A DNA stretch of 64,000 bases. It comes from Pseudomonadota bacterium. Lineage in GTDB: Bacteria; Pseudomonadota; Alphaproteobacteria; Rhodospirillales; Magnetospirillaceae. The stretch lies in contig JAJYTF010000010.1 in NCBI GenBank assembly GCA_021793155.1, positions 62,001 to 126,000 of the forward strand. The letters run 5' to 3'. The first letter of the stretch is position 1. Each line of letters begins with the position of its first letter. The notes under the pieces were generated by a model. It had not been told where the DNA came from. It saw nothing but the letters and a program-made list of their open reading frames with translations, and made no database searches. Position numbers and translations under genes: made by a program. This document shows positions 16,042-24,680 of this stretch, one piece after another.

Positions 16042-18687
16042 CTACACCGCCGCCAGACGCTCCAGGGCTTCCGTCAGCTTGGCTCGCGCGGCCGCCCACT
16101 CGTCGCGGCGTTCGCGCTGTTCCTCCACCACCTCGGGCGGCGCCTTGGCGACGAAGGCCTGGTTGCCCAGCTTCTTCTCGACTTTATCGATCTCGCCGGA
16201 CAGCTTGGCGATTTCCTTGGCCAGGCGCGCCTTCTCCTGATTCAAGTCGATGACCTCGGCCAGAGGCAGAAGGACTGTCGCCTCATCCACCACCACCTGC
16301 ACAGCGCCCTTCGTCGGGGCCTCCGCCACCGTCACGACAGAGGCGCCGCGGGCCAGAGTCAGGATGATGTCGCGATGGGTCGCCAGCCGCTGCAGAGTTT
16401 CCGCCGAAGCGCCCTTGACCAGCAGCGGCACCCGCGCCGACGGCGGCACGTTCATTTCCGCCCGCACGGCACGGACGCTGGAGATCAGCTTGACCAGCCA
16501 ATCCATTTCAGCTTCCGCCTCGGCGTCGTGAAACGCCAGTGTCGGCCAGGGCGCGCTGATCAGCAGGCGTTCGCGTGCCTCCGCCAGTTGTTCCCACAAC
16601 TCTTCGGTAATGAAGGGCATGAACGGATGCAACAGGTGCAGGATCTGGTCGAGCATCCAGGCGGCAGTGGCCCGCGTCTCCGCCTTTGCCGCCTCGTCGG
16701 CGCCCTGGAAGATCGGCTTGGTGAATTCCAGATACCAGTCGCAGAAGGTATTCCAGACGAAGTGATAGACCACGTTGGCTGCGTCGTTGAAACGATATCC
16801 GTCGATCGCCTGGGCAACCCGCTCGGCCGCTTCCGACAGCTTGCCGGCAATCCAGCGGTTGACCCGCTCCTTGGCGGTGGACGGCGTGAAACCGGGGGCC
16901 ACCCGGCATTCGTTCATCTGGCAGAAACGGGCGGCGTTCCACAGCTTGGTAGCAAAGTTGCGATATCCTTCGACCCGGCTTTCGGCCAGCTTGATGTCGC
17001 GGCCCTGCGCCGCCAGGGCGGCCAGGGTGAAGCGCAGGGCGTCACAGCCGAACTTGTCGATCAATTCCAACGGGTCGATGATATTGCCCTTCGACTTCGA
17101 CATCTTCTGGCCCTTTTCGTCACGGACCAGGGCATGGATGTAGATGTCGCGGAACGGCACGTCCCCCATGAAATGAATGCCCATCATCATCATCCGTGCA
17201 ACCCAGAAGAAGATGATGTCGAAGCCGGTGACCAACACGTCGGTGGGATAATAGCGCGCCAGGGCAGGCGTCTGTTCCGGCCAGCCCAGAGTAGAGAACG
17301 GCCACAACGCCGACGAGAACCAGGTGTCCAGCACGTCGGCGTCGCGCACCAGTTCGACCGACTTGCCATAATGCTTGGCCGCGGCGGCAGCGGCGGCTGC
17401 TTCATCCAGTTCCACGAAGAAGGTGCCGTCCGGCCCGTACCAGGCGGGTACCTGGTGGCCCCACCAGATCTGCCGCGAGATGCACCAAGGCTGGATGTTC
17501 CGCATCCACTCGAAATAGGTGTTCTCCCAATGTTTCGGAACGAATCGGGTGCGCCCCGATTCCACCGCTTCGATGGCCGGCTTGGCCAAGGTGGCGGCGT
17601 CGACGAACCACTGGTCGGTCAACCACGGTTCGATCACCACACCCGATCGGTCGCCGTACGGCATCATCAGGGTGTGCGGCTCGATCTTTTCCAGAAGGCC
17701 CAGGGCTTCGAACTCGGCCACCACCTTCTTGCGTGCCTCGTAGCGGTCCAGCCCCTGATAGGCTGCCGGCGCGTTCTCGTTGATCCGCGCGTCGCGGTCG
17801 AGCACGTTGATCATCGGCAGGTCATGGCGCCGCCCGACTTCGAAGTCGTTGAAGTCGTGGGCCGGGGTGATCTTCACCGCGCCGGTGCCCTTTTCCGGAT
17901 CGGAATGTGCGTCGGCGACCACCGGAACCAGCCGGTCGACGATGGGCAGGCGCAGCATGCGCCCCACCAGGTCCCGGTAACGCTCGTCCTCGGGATGCAC
18001 GGCGACGCCGGTGTCGCCCAGCATGGTCTCGGGCCGGGTGGTCGCCACCGTGATGAAACGCCCGGGCTCCCCATCCACCGGATAGCGCAGGTACCACATG
18101 TTCCCTTGCACTTCGCGCTGCTCGACCTCCAGGTCGGAAATGGCGGTGTGCAGTTTGGGATCCCAGTTGACCAGCCGCTTGTCGCGATAGATCAATCCCT
18201 GCTTGTAGAGATCGACGAACACCTTGCGGACCGCCGCCGACAGGCCCTCATCCATGGTGAAGCGCTCGCGCGCCCAGTCGGGTGATGCGCCCAGCCGCCG
18301 CAATTGCCGGGTGATGGTACCGCCGGACTCGGCCTTCCACTGCCACACCCGCTCGACGAATTTCTCTCGCCCCAGGTGATGGCGGGTCAGGTTTTCGGCA
18401 GCCATCTGGCGCTCGACAACCATCTGGGTGGCGATGCCGGCATGGTCGGTGCCGGGCTGCCACAGCGCGTCACGGCCCCGCATGCGGTTATAGCGGATCA
18501 GGATGTCCTGCAAGGTGAAAGTCAGCGCATGGCCCATGTGCAGACTGCCCGTCACATTGGGCGGCGGCATCATGATGGTGTAGGGCTGCGCGTTCGATTC
18601 CGGCCGAGCACCGAACAGCCCCGCCCCTTCCCAATTTTCGTAATGCTTAGGCTCGACCTCGGCAGGTCGATAGGTCTTATCCAGCAT
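16042..18687 (-). CDS. valS: Valyl-tRNA synthetase
   Basis: 881 residues, class I aminoacyl-tRNA synthetase charging tRNA-Val. The HIGH-type motif is [15 protein letters not shown] near residue 42-56 and the KMSKS loop is [14 protein letters not shown]. The CP1 editing domain contains [15 protein letters not shown] and the [19 protein letters not shown] segment. The C-terminus has an anticodon-binding domain and the ValS coiled coil ([23 protein letters not shown] and following). Length is typical. It lies downstream of popZ, an order known from Caulobacter and other alphaproteobacteria, with 240 nt between them containing a strong hairpin. Confidence 0.98.
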   Translation of the reverse strand: MLDKTYRPAEVEPKHYENWEGAGLFGARPESNAQPYTIMMPPPNVTGSLHMGHALTFTLQDILIRYNRMRGRDALWQPGTDHAGIATQMVVERQMAAENLTRHHLGREKFVERVWQWKAESGGTITRQLRRLGASPDWARERFTMDEGLSAAVRKVFVDLYKQGLIYRDKRLVNWDPKLHTAISDLEVEQREVQGNMWYLRYPVDGEPGRFITVATTRPETMLGDTGVAVHPEDERYRDLVGRMLRLPIVDRLVPVVADAHSDPEKGTGAVKITPAHDFNDFEVGRRHDLPMINVLDRDARINENAPAAYQGLDRYEARKKVVAEFEALGLLEKIEPHTLMMPYGDRSGVVIEPWLTDQWFVDAATLAKPAIEAVESGRTRFVPKHWENTYFEWMRNIQPWCISRQIWWGHQVPAWYGPDGTFFVELDEAAAAAAAAKHYGKSVELVRDADVLDTWFSSALWPFSTLGWPEQTPALARYYPTDVLVTGFDIIFFWVARMMMMGIHFMGDVPFRDIYIHALVRDEKGQKMSKSKGNIIDPLELIDKFGCDALRFTLAALAAQGRDIKLAESRVEGYRNFATKLWNAARFCQMNECRVAPGFTPSTAKERVNRWIAGKLSEAAERVAQAIDGYRFNDAANVVYHFVWNTFCDWYLEFTKPIFQGADEAAKAETRATAAWMLDQILHLLHPFMPFITEELWEQLAEARERLLISAPWPTLAFHDAEAEAEMDWLVKLISSVRAVRAEMNVPPSARVPLLVKGASAETLQRLATHRDIILTLARGASVVTVAEAPTKGAVQVVVDEATVLLPLAEVIDLNQEKARLAKEIAKLSGEIDKVEKKLGNQAFVAKAPPEVVEEQRERRDEWAAARAKLTEALERLAAV

Positions 18688-18816
18688 CGCTCGATGCTAC
18701 TCCGACTGCATAGAGCCCATCCGGAAACAACTGCGTCATTTACGGACGGACCCTGAAGGTTTCAGTTGCGGCAGACGCCTCCGCGCCTGCCGTGGCTCAA
18801 GCGCCGCTCGGGCTCA

Positions 18817-18857
18817 GCGTTTGTTCGGAAATGATGCGGTCATTTCCAGACAAACGC
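18817..18857. terminator. Interrupted hairpin downstream of popZ
   Basis: Two 8-bp stems in series, GCGTTTGT with ACAAACGC and GGAAATGA with TCATTTCC, separated by a 2x2 internal loop and capped by TGCGG. It follows the popZ stop (minus strand) and may terminate popZ or stabilise its message. Related wording (TTTGTTCGGAA ... CATTTCC) reappears near 61888-61920. Confidence 0.6.
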
Positions 18858-18927
18858 ATAGGGAATGAGAGAGGCCGGCCCCTGGCAGCGCGAACGCGAG
18901 ATCGGAGGGCCGGCCGCGATGGCCGTT

Positions 18928-19629
18928 TTAGAGCTTTTCAGCCCGGTTGACCATTCTTTCGATCTCTTTTTTCACGATGCGCTCGATCATGTAGGGAAGG
19001 TTCTGATCGAGCCAGTCCTTGATCAGGGTCTTCAGGATTTCGCGGACCAGGTCTTCAAGTGTAAGACCGCCGTCGCCCAGGCCGACACCGCGCTGCAGCG
19101 CCACGGCGCGGGCCAATTCGGCGATGGTGTTGGTCGAAGCCTCGCGGACCGGCGCCGCCAGGATGCTTTCGTCGACCTCGTCCCGGCCCGCCGCTTCGGC
19201 AAAACGAGCCACCGAATCGAAGCGGAACGGCTCGGGCTCCTCAAATCGCGGCTCCTCGTCGGCAACCATCTCGTCAGTGAGTTCGAGTACGTCCTCTTCC
19301 GGTTCGGGTTCGGGCTCGGGCTCGGGCTCGGGCTCGGGTTCAGGCTCGGGTTCAGGTTCAGGCTCGGGTTCAGGTTCAGGCTCGGCATCCGGCTCGAAGG
19401 CCAGCATTTCCGGTTCCGGTTCGGGCTCCGGCTCAGGCGGCGGCGGAGGAGGAGGCGGGGCGGCTTTCGGCGGCGCGGGCGGCGCAGCCTTGGGCGGCGC
19501 GGGCGGCGCAGCCTTGGGCGGCGCGGCGGCCTTAGTCGCCTCTTCGGCGTCGTCCTCCGACAGAATCCGTCGGATGGAGGCGAGGATGTCCTCCATCGAG
19601 GGTTCTTGTTGCGACTTGTCGTCACTCAT
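18928..19629 (-). CDS. popZ: Polar organizing protein PopZ (DUF2497)
   Basis: 233 residues. PopZ self-assembles at the pole and anchors ParB-parS and signalling proteins. The conserved N-terminal helix ([17 protein letters not shown], about 11-27) binds partners. The C-terminal oligomerisation region ([37 protein letters not shown], last ~45 residues) is intact. The linker is unusual: repeated [11 protein letters not shown] blocks (about 37-65) and a long Glu-Pro alternating tract (about 65-113), giving a highly acidic proline-rich spacer longer than the linker of Caulobacter PopZ (177 residues in total). It lies directly upstream of valS on the same strand. Confidence 0.95.
   Translation of the reverse strand: MSDDKSQQEPSMEDILASIRRILSEDDAEEATKAAAPPKAAPPAPPKAAPPAPPKAAPPPPPPPPEPEPEPEPEMLAFEPDAEPEPEPEPEPEPEPEPEPEPEPEPEPEPEEDVLELTDEMVADEEPRFEEPEPFRFDSVARFAEAAGRDEVDESILAAPVREASTNTIAELARAVALQRGVGLGDGGLTLEDLVREILKTLIKDWLDQNLPYMIERIVKKEIERMVNRAEKL
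19282..19440. repeat. Hexanucleotide-like tandem repeat encoding the PopZ Glu-Pro tract
   Basis: Runs of GGCTCG, GGTTCG, GGTTCA and similar hexamers in plus orientation. Each encodes a Pro-Glu pair on the minus strand. The unit is 6 nt, so copy changes keep the popZ frame and alter only linker length. Confidence 0.85.
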
Positions 19630-19694
19630 GGCTCAACCGTTCCCCACCTGGGCTACACCGGGAAGCAAGACGTCCTTCCTCCCTCAGCACAGAC

Positions 19695-21089
19695 CTACTT
19701 TACCGAATCGCCATAGTTTGGCGACACCGATGTCCCCGCCCATTGCTCGCGCACTTCGTCGTAATGCTTATCCGGATTGTAGAACGGCACCGGCAGGGCG
19801 AGGGCCTTGGCCGTGAGCCGGCCGATGGTGCCCCGCAACTGGTAGGCGGCGACGGTCTCGTCATGCTGGGCCTGGACCAGATTGACCTTGGCGTTCAGCA
19901 ATTCCTGTTCGGCGTTCAGCACATCAAGGACCGTCCGCGAACCGACCTGCGATTCGCGCTGGACACCTTCCAGTGCCACATCGGCCGCGCGGATCTGATC
20001 GGTATAGGAAACGATGCGGGCTCGCGCCGTCTCCAGCGCCTCCCAGGCGCGCGTAACCGATTCCACGGTATCGCGCCGGGTGACATCCACGTTGATTCGG
20101 TCCTGCCCGGCAGTATGCTTCTGCTGGCGCAGGCGCGAATATTCTTGACCCTGCTGGTAGAGCGGAATGGTCAAATTGACGGACCCCTGCACCTCCTGTT
20201 CGTAGGTGCCGGGTCCGATGAACTCGAAGTTCTTGAGGGCCGTCCCGTTGAAGGTAACGGTGGGCAGCAACTCGCCGGCGATCAAGTCGATGCCGTAATT
20301 CGCCGCGTCATAGGTGTACTGGGCATTGCGGATATTGGGGTTATCCACCAGGGCGCGGGAGTGGGCGTCGTCCACCGTATTCGGCAGATCGGTAACCGGC
20401 GGCGGCGCCACCAGGTTTTCCGGGGAGTGCCCGACCGTGTTGATATAGTTGGCCACCGCCGCCCGAAGATTGCCCTCGGCCTGCGTACGATCGGCGTGGG
20501 CCGCCGATAATCGCGATTCGGCCTGGGCCACATCGGTCCGCGTCACTTCGCCCACTCGGAACCGGTCGTTAGTGGCGTCGAGCTGGCGCTGCAGAACCTG
20601 CTCGTTATTGATGCTGAGTTCGAGCACCGCCTTGTACTCGACGACGTTCATATAGGCGGTGATGACGTTCAGCATGACCGTCTGTTCGGTCGAGTCCAGC
20701 AACGCCCGCTCCGCCTCGACCTGGGCCTCGGCCTGCTTTGTCTGGGCCACCGTCCGTCCACCGCGGTAGATCGGCTCGGTGATGGTGACGCCATAGTCTT
20801 TCGAGGTCGAAATCGCCGTCGCGCCAACCAGGCCGACCACCGGATTGGTATTCGTCGCAAAGTTGGTCCGCGTGACGTCGCCCGTCAGCTTCACCGTGGG
20901 ACGCCAGTTGGCCAGGGCCTGAGGCACGGCTTCATCAGCCGCTCTCAGGCGCGCGCGCTGGGCCAAAAGCGTTGGATTGGTGGTGTAAGCGGAGACCAGG
21001 GCTTCCTGCAATGTCTCGGCCTCGGCCGCGCCGCAAAACCCTACTGCCGCCAGGAGAAAACCGGCCTTCACGCATGCATTCGTCTGCAT
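19695..21089 (-). CDS. tolC: TolC-family outer membrane efflux/secretion channel
   Basis: 464 residues with a signal peptide (about 1-24, ending GAAEAE). Two repeated TolC halves are seen: ETLQEALVSAYTTNPTLLAQRARLRAADEAVPQALANWRPTV, later ALVDNPNIRNAQYTYDAANYGIDLIAGELLPTV, plus YRGGRT and SRTVLDVLNAEQELLNAKVNLVQAQHDETVAAYQL. It forms the outer membrane exit duct of tripartite efflux or type I secretion. Its neighbour is a PCMT homologue, a conserved alphaproteobacterial pairing. The type I secretion ABC/MFP pair at 27.9-31.0 kb has no duct gene of its own and could use this one (inference). Confidence 0.95.
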   Translation of the reverse strand: MQTNACVKAGFLLAAVGFCGAAEAETLQEALVSAYTTNPTLLAQRARLRAADEAVPQALANWRPTVKLTGDVTRTNFATNTNPVVGLVGATAISTSKDYGVTITEPIYRGGRTVAQTKQAEAQVEAERALLDSTEQTVMLNVITAYMNVVEYKAVLELSINNEQVLQRQLDATNDRFRVGEVTRTDVAQAESRLSAAHADRTQAEGNLRAAVANYINTVGHSPENLVAPPPVTDLPNTVDDAHSRALVDNPNIRNAQYTYDAANYGIDLIAGELLPTVTFNGTALKNFEFIGPGTYEQEVQGSVNLTIPLYQQGQEYSRLRQQKHTAGQDRINVDVTRRDTVESVTRAWEALETARARIVSYTDQIRAADVALEGVQRESQVGSRTVLDVLNAEQELLNAKVNLVQAQHDETVAAYQLRGTIGRLTAKALALPVPFYNPDKHYDEVREQWAGTSVSPNYGDSVK

Positions 21090-21213
21090 CTGTCACCTGA
21101 TAACTGGGACGCGAGCCAGGCCAATCGTCTTTTCACCCATGGAACACCACGGGATACGATATCTGCCAACGTATAAATATCAAGTACTTTGCGATGTTTT
21201 CTAAGATTCCACA

Positions 21214-21305
21214 GCGCGCGAAAAAGCGCGCCCCGGCCGCGTCGGGCCGGGGAATACCGTCGGGGCACGCACCACGCCCCGTATGCCGCCGGAAGTGCCG
21301 GCGGC
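21214..21305. terminator. Cluster of three hairpins downstream of the PCMT-family gene
   Basis: Three stems lie between the PCMT stop and tolC: 21285-21305 (8 bp, GCCGCCGG), 21231-21252 (8 bp, CCCCGGCC) and 21214-21231 (6 bp, GCGCGC around GAAAAA). On the minus strand the last is followed by no clear T-tract. They probably separate the PCMT transcript from tolC. Confidence 0.55.
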
Positions 21306-21306
21306 G

Positions 21307-21960
21307 TCAGAACACGAAGCCGGGCTTCGCTTGCAGACCGGGCAACGGCCCAACCGAGGCGTCAAACAGAACGCGGCTGGAAAAGGTGTTGCCCGTGCGA
21401 AGCACCACGGTCCCACGGCCCACCCCCGTCTCACCCGAGACGACGGCGACCAGCCGACCACCGTCCACCAGCTGCCGCAAAAGCGTCTGGGGAACCTCGG
21501 CGACCGCACCTTCGAGGACGATTACGTTGTAGGGGCCATGGGATGCATCGCCCTCGGCCAGGGGACCGGTCACCACCGCGACGTTGTCGACCGAAAGTTC
21601 GGCCAGCGCCGCGCTGGCGCGTGTGGCGAATTCGGCATCGCTTTCCACCGCCACCACCGTGCTGGCAAGGCGGCCCAGTACGGCGGCCGAATAGCCCGAG
21701 GCACATCCGACATCCAGCACTACTTCGCTCTTGGTGATCGCAGCCGCGTCAAGCAGACGGGCGAACACCCTGGGCTCCATCAGACTGCGTCCACCACCCA
21801 GGTTCAGGTCCTCGTCCAAATAGGCGACACCGCGCAGTTGCTTGGGCACGAACAGCTCGCGCGGCACCTCGTCGAGTGCCTGAATCACCGCGGGATTGGT
21901 GACGCTGTTGGTGCGGATCTGGCTTTCCACCATATTGTGTCGGGCGGCAGCAAAATTCAT
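21307..21960 (-). CDS. Protein-L-isoaspartate O-methyltransferase family protein
   Basis: 217 residues, PCMT fold. The N-terminus MVESQIRTNSVTNPAVIQALDEVPRELFVP is the family hallmark, and the SAM motif VVLDVGCASGYSAAVLGRLA is present, followed by VVAVESDAEFA. The subgroup that accompanies tolC in alphaproteobacteria usually lacks parts of the isoaspartate site; here motif I reads GCASGYS rather than the common GTGSGY, so activity on isoaspartyl residues is uncertain. It is transcribed in the same direction as tolC, 217 nt upstream, with hairpins between them. Confidence 0.88.
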   Translation of the reverse strand: MNFAAARHNMVESQIRTNSVTNPAVIQALDEVPRELFVPKQLRGVAYLDEDLNLGGGRSLMEPRVFARLLDAAAITKSEVVLDVGCASGYSAAVLGRLASTVVAVESDAEFATRASAALAELSVDNVAVVTGPLAEGDASHGPYNVIVLEGAVAEVPQTLLRQLVDGGRLVAVVSGETGVGRGTVVLRTGNTFSSRVLFDASVGPLPGLQAKPGFVF

Positions 21961-22272
21961 CGTCGATGGCTCCCCGAAATCCTAGTCATCCGCCCTGCGG
22001 AGGCGGAAGCAGCCGCGCAACTCGCGGCTCGGCATGGCGAGTTATAACGGCCGGCTCGTGTGAAGACAATCCTGCTCTGGTATGAACCCGTACAGTGGAG
22101 ACATTCTTAAGTACTCTGCCCGCCGGCCAGTTCTTGTCGGCCGAATGTCCAGTGGACGGCATGACCACGGCAGATTTTTGGCAGAGGCACCGCTTGACCG
22201 GGCCCGGGGGAATGTCTATAAACGGCGCCTCACGACCGGATGGCGGCACGCAAGCGCCGGTTTCCGGGCAGG
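21961..22272. other. Intergenic stretch before tRNA-Cys
   Basis: 312 bases between the PCMT-family start and tRNA-Cys. The right half holds the tRNA-Cys promoter (22194-22222). No supported open reading frame or repeat was seen in the rest. Confidence 0.6.
22194..22222 (+). promoter_or_regulatory. Sigma70-type promoter of tRNA-Cys
   Basis: -35 TTGACC (22194-22199), 17-nt spacer, -10 TATAAA (22217-22222). Transcription would begin near 22229, about 45 nt before the mature tRNA. Confidence 0.75.
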
Positions 22273-22346
22273 GGCCGGGTGGCAGAGTGGTTATGCAGAG
22301 GACTGCAAATCCTTGTACGTCGGTTCGATTCCGGCCTCGGCCTCCA
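22273..22346 (+). tRNA. tRNA-Cys (GCA)
   Basis: 74-nt cloverleaf. Acceptor GGCCGGG pairs with CTCGGCC with one G-U; D arm GCA/TGC; anticodon stem GAGGA/TCCTT around CTGCAAA, anticodon GCA; T arm GTCGG/CCGGC around TTCGATT; discriminator T and encoded CCA. A short hairpin follows at 22349-22366. Confidence 0.95.
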
Positions 22347-22348
22347 AA

Positions 22349-22366
22349 TCCCGCCGCTTTGCGGGA
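22349..22366 (+). terminator. Weak hairpin after tRNA-Cys
   Basis: 6-bp stem TCCCGC/GCGGGA with a 6-nt loop, starting 3 nt after the CCA end. No T-tract; may act as a processing or weak termination signal. Confidence 0.4.
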
Positions 22367-22392
22367 AGCAACGCGAAAGCCTGAAAAAGGCA

Positions 22393-22422
22393 TTGCGCCA
22401 CGCTTCCCGACCTTGCTATAAG
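22393..22422 (+). promoter_or_regulatory. Probable promoter of tRNA-Asn
   Basis: -35-like TTGCGC (22393-22398), 18-nt spacer and -10 TATAAG (22417-22422), about 90 nt before tRNA-Asn. The GC-rich segment after the -10 fits a stable-RNA discriminator. Confidence 0.5.
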
Positions 22423-22514
22423 GCGGGCCCTGCCCTACCGGGCGGCTTTCAGCGCCGACCGGCCGTGGGAAGAACATCGAATGCGGAGGGCCGCCGAAAA
22501 GGCGGGCCGACCAT

Positions 22515-22589
22515 TCCCAGGTAGCTCAGTGGTAGAGCAAGCGGCTGTTAACCGCTTGGCCGGGGGTTCGAATCCCTCCCTGGGAGCCA
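22515..22589 (+). tRNA. tRNA-Asn (GTT)
   Basis: 75-nt cloverleaf. Acceptor TCCCAGG pairs with CCTGGGA; anticodon loop CTGTTAA with anticodon GTT; T loop TTCGAAT; discriminator G and encoded CCA. A strong terminator hairpin follows. Confidence 0.96.
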
Positions 22590-22949
22590 ATTCTCGCAAG
22601 AGCCCAGCCGGGATGCCGGTTGGGCTCTTGTCGTATTTGGAATCCTGTTCTGGGCCAGTGCTCGGGGGCGTTCGCCGAAAGCCGGTGGAGTCGGCTGCCT
22701 GACGGCCATAGGCCGTCGGCAAGATTGAGTCGCCCCGCCGGCTGAGACTAATCATTTTCACGGTCATCCCCCGCCTTCGCAGGGGCAGGCACTGTCCGCG
22801 ACGCTGAAGCGCCATTCAGCCGGTTTTGCCGGCAAAGCTCTACTATTGCGCGCCAGGAGCGCGCGGACGTTTCGCGGTCCCAGCCATCAAACGAAGGCCG
22901 GAGCCGCTCGAAGCGGAAGGTCGCTCGCTCATCTCGGAGGGAAACGCCG
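22590..22949. other. Intergenic stretch between tRNA-Asn and the outer membrane protein gene
   Basis: 360 bases. It holds the tRNA terminator (22597-22630) and a small 7-bp hairpin GACGGCC/GGCCGTC (22701-22717). The last 15 bases contain the Shine-Dalgarno GGAGGG of the next gene. No further gene was seen; reading frames here are antisense or unsupported. Confidence 0.6.
22597..22630 (+). terminator. Terminator of tRNA-Asn
   Basis: 15-bp stem (CAAGAGCCCAGCCGG with its complement, one G-U pair) and loop GATG, 7 nt after the CCA end. Confidence 0.8.
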
Positions 22950-23621
22950 ATGCGCCCAGTTACGGCCATTTTCGCCGCCGGCCTGACCGCCGGCCTTGCC
23001 GCAGCCGCCTCGGCCCAGGATGGCGCGTATCTCGGCATCGGGGCCGGCTTCAACATCGTGCCCCAATATAAGAACACTGATGATTTCGGCTCGTTCGATT
23101 TTGCCACCGACCTCGGCTACGGGGTTCTCGGCACGGTCGGCTACGGCTGGGGACCGATCCGCCTGGAAGGCGAACTCGGGTGGCGGGACAACGCCGTCTC
23201 GCAATTCATCTCACCGTTCGGCTCGGCGGACCTGCGTGGCCACCTGGGCGTGGCCAGCGCCATGGCCAATGTCTATTACGACATCCACACGGGCACGGCA
23301 TTCACCCCTTACATCGGCGGCGGCGGCGGCGGCGCCTGGATAAATGCAGTCAATGTCCATTCGGCGGCCACCGGCTTGACGGTCGTCGATAGACCTCAGA
23401 CCGGCTTCGCCTATCAAGGTATCGCCGGCGTCTCCTATACGGTCAACGAAAGGCTGTCGGTCAACGCCGACTATCGCTACTTCGCCACCGAGCGTGTTGG
23501 AGTTTTTGAGTCCGCGTCTCTTGGCCAACCTTCCATCATGCGCTTCAATTATGCCGCCCACAGCGTCATGATCGGCTTCACCTACCGGATCGGCCCGGGA
23601 CTGCAGCCCCAGATGCGGTAA
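22950..23621 (+). CDS. Outer membrane beta-barrel protein (OmpA-like barrel / Omp25 type)
   Basis: 223 residues. The signal peptide is 1-22 (MRPVTAIFAAGLTAGLAAAASA). Alternating hydrophobic strands follow: AYLGIGAGFNIVP, GYGVLGTVGYGWGPIRLEGELGWRD, HLGVASAMANVYYDIH, FTPYIGGGGGGAWI, FAYQGIAGVSYTVNERLSVNADYRYFAT, and the last strand AHSVMIGFTYRIG. This fits an eight-stranded porin-like barrel of the Omp25/surface-antigen type. No peptidoglycan-binding OmpA domain follows. GGAGGGAAACGCCG precedes the ATG. The last codons and stop form one arm of a perfect 20-bp inverted repeat. Confidence 0.87.
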   Translation: MRPVTAIFAAGLTAGLAAAASAQDGAYLGIGAGFNIVPQYKNTDDFGSFDFATDLGYGVLGTVGYGWGPIRLEGELGWRDNAVSQFISPFGSADLRGHLGVASAMANVYYDIHTGTAFTPYIGGGGGGAWINAVNVHSAATGLTVVDRPQTGFAYQGIAGVSYTVNERLSVNADYRYFATERVGVFESASLGQPSIMRFNYAAHSVMIGFTYRIGPGLQPQMR

Positions 23622-23659
23622 TGGGCCTTGCGCCAGGCACAAGGCCCATTACCGCATCT
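23611..23659. terminator. Perfect 20-bp inverted repeat overlapping the barrel gene's stop codon
   Basis: Left arm 23611-23630 includes the last three codons and TAA; right arm 23640-23659 is its exact reverse complement; loop 9 nt. It is very stable and probably terminates or protects the 3' end of the barrel mRNA, although no T-tract follows. Confidence 0.75.
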
Positions 23660-23731
23660 AGATTGCGATGGCACGGCGCGTGGCCCACGCCTATAGTTGC
23701 GGCCGGCCCCATCACTATCGATTCCGGACCT

Positions 23732-24370
23732 ATGGCTCTACGCAACCGCCTGAATTCGTTCCTGCTTTTATCAACGACCACGGTCGCCCTTGCGGCCTGC
23801 ACCGGGGGCACCCTCTGGGGGCACGGCCACGACCACGCATCGGCCGGCTATCAGCGGCTGTACAGCCCTAACGGCGAGCCGCTGACCGGCGGAATTCTCG
23901 GCCATCCGGCCTGTGAAGACGCCTTGGCGGGGTGGATGAAGAGCCTCACCGCAAGCCATGACGGGTCGATCAGTCACGACGTCTTCATGGCCGACGCGAA
24001 CCACCAGTTCGATCGCATGGATCTAGGCCATACCGGCTTTATCACGGCCGCCGACCTGGCCACCTTCCGGGCCCCCTACGAAGACCCGATCCAGCCGGAG
24101 CACCCCCCTCAGGCCGGCGACGACCGCACGTCGCGTCGCCTGGGTCCGGGGGCTGCCGCCGGCAATCCGCCATCGCCGCGGCCAAGCGGCAATCTGGTGG
24201 ACGTCACCGCTGATCCGGTAATGTCTGCCGACACGTCATTGCGCTTCAAAGTCAGCCGCGAGGATTTTCTCCGTCAGGCGGAAGAAACCTTTGCCCATCT
24301 CGACGCGGACCACGACGGAACCCTGAGCCGAGCCGAAGTGATGTCTTTTTGCCCCCGGAAAGAACCCTGA
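23732..24370 (+). CDS. EF-hand-containing lipoprotein
   Basis: 212 residues. A lipoprotein signal is present with lipobox LAAC (MALRNRLNSFLLLSTTTVAL then AAC). Two EF-hand-like loops follow: a degenerate one in FDRMDLGHTGFITAADLATF and a canonical one near the C-terminus, DADHDGTLSRAEVMSF, with D, D, D, G, T, S and E at the expected positions. The middle is Pro/Gly-rich and low complexity. It is probably an envelope-anchored calcium-binding protein. The ATG at 23732 gives the lipobox; the frame is open further upstream through the inverted repeat but has no better start. Function unknown. Confidence 0.82.
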   Translation: MALRNRLNSFLLLSTTTVALAACTGGTLWGHGHDHASAGYQRLYSPNGEPLTGGILGHPACEDALAGWMKSLTASHDGSISHDVFMADANHQFDRMDLGHTGFITAADLATFRAPYEDPIQPEHPPQAGDDRTSRRLGPGAAAGNPPSPRPSGNLVDVTADPVMSADTSLRFKVSREDFLRQAEETFAHLDADHDGTLSRAEVMSFCPRKEP

Positions 24371-24383
24371 CGCCGATCGAGGA

Positions 24384-24605
24384 CTACCCCTCGGCCGGCG
24401 CCAAAGACTTCTGTCCGTCGACCTGATCGCCGGCGCTGCTCCCGCCGCCGCAACGCGGACAGGGCACACCTTTCAGCCGCCGCGCCTTCTTGCAGGCCTT
24501 GGAGGCATTGCCCGCGGCAACCGAACCACAGCCGTTCTGCCTTGTCAGCCACCGCGGACAGCCACACCACGGACAGATGTTGCGGCAGTCAGGACACAGC
24601 TCCAT
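24384..24605 (-). CDS. Putative small Cys-rich zinc-ribbon protein
   Basis: 73 residues from the ATG at 24605. It carries CPDC, CPWCGC, a lone NGCG, a KACKK and CPRCGGG, giving two or three zinc-knuckle-like pairs. TATAAT lies 9 nt upstream of the ATG, which would give a nearly leaderless mRNA; no good Shine-Dalgarno is seen. It is convergent with the EF-hand gene and 14 nt from its stop. The cysteine pattern is unlikely by chance in antisense GC-rich DNA, but homologues could not be checked, so this may not be a real gene. Confidence 0.4.
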   Translation of the reverse strand: MELCPDCRNICPWCGCPRWLTRQNGCGSVAAGNASKACKKARRLKGVPCPRCGGGSSAGDQVDGQKSLAPAEG

Positions 24606-24680
24606 GTTGATCCCATTATAAAATGGCCCGCATATCCATACGGCGTTTCCGGCCAATAGGCAAACAGTGTGAGATTAGAA

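Noticed and set aside
16375-18285. 636-codon open frame on the plus strand opposite valS
   Set aside because: valS is complete with HIGH and KMSKS motifs. The antisense frame has no recognisable motif and is a GC-rich shadow.
19282-19440. Hexamer repeats considered as CRISPR or VNTR locus
   Set aside because: There are no spacers. The repeats are in frame and encode the PopZ Pro-Glu linker.
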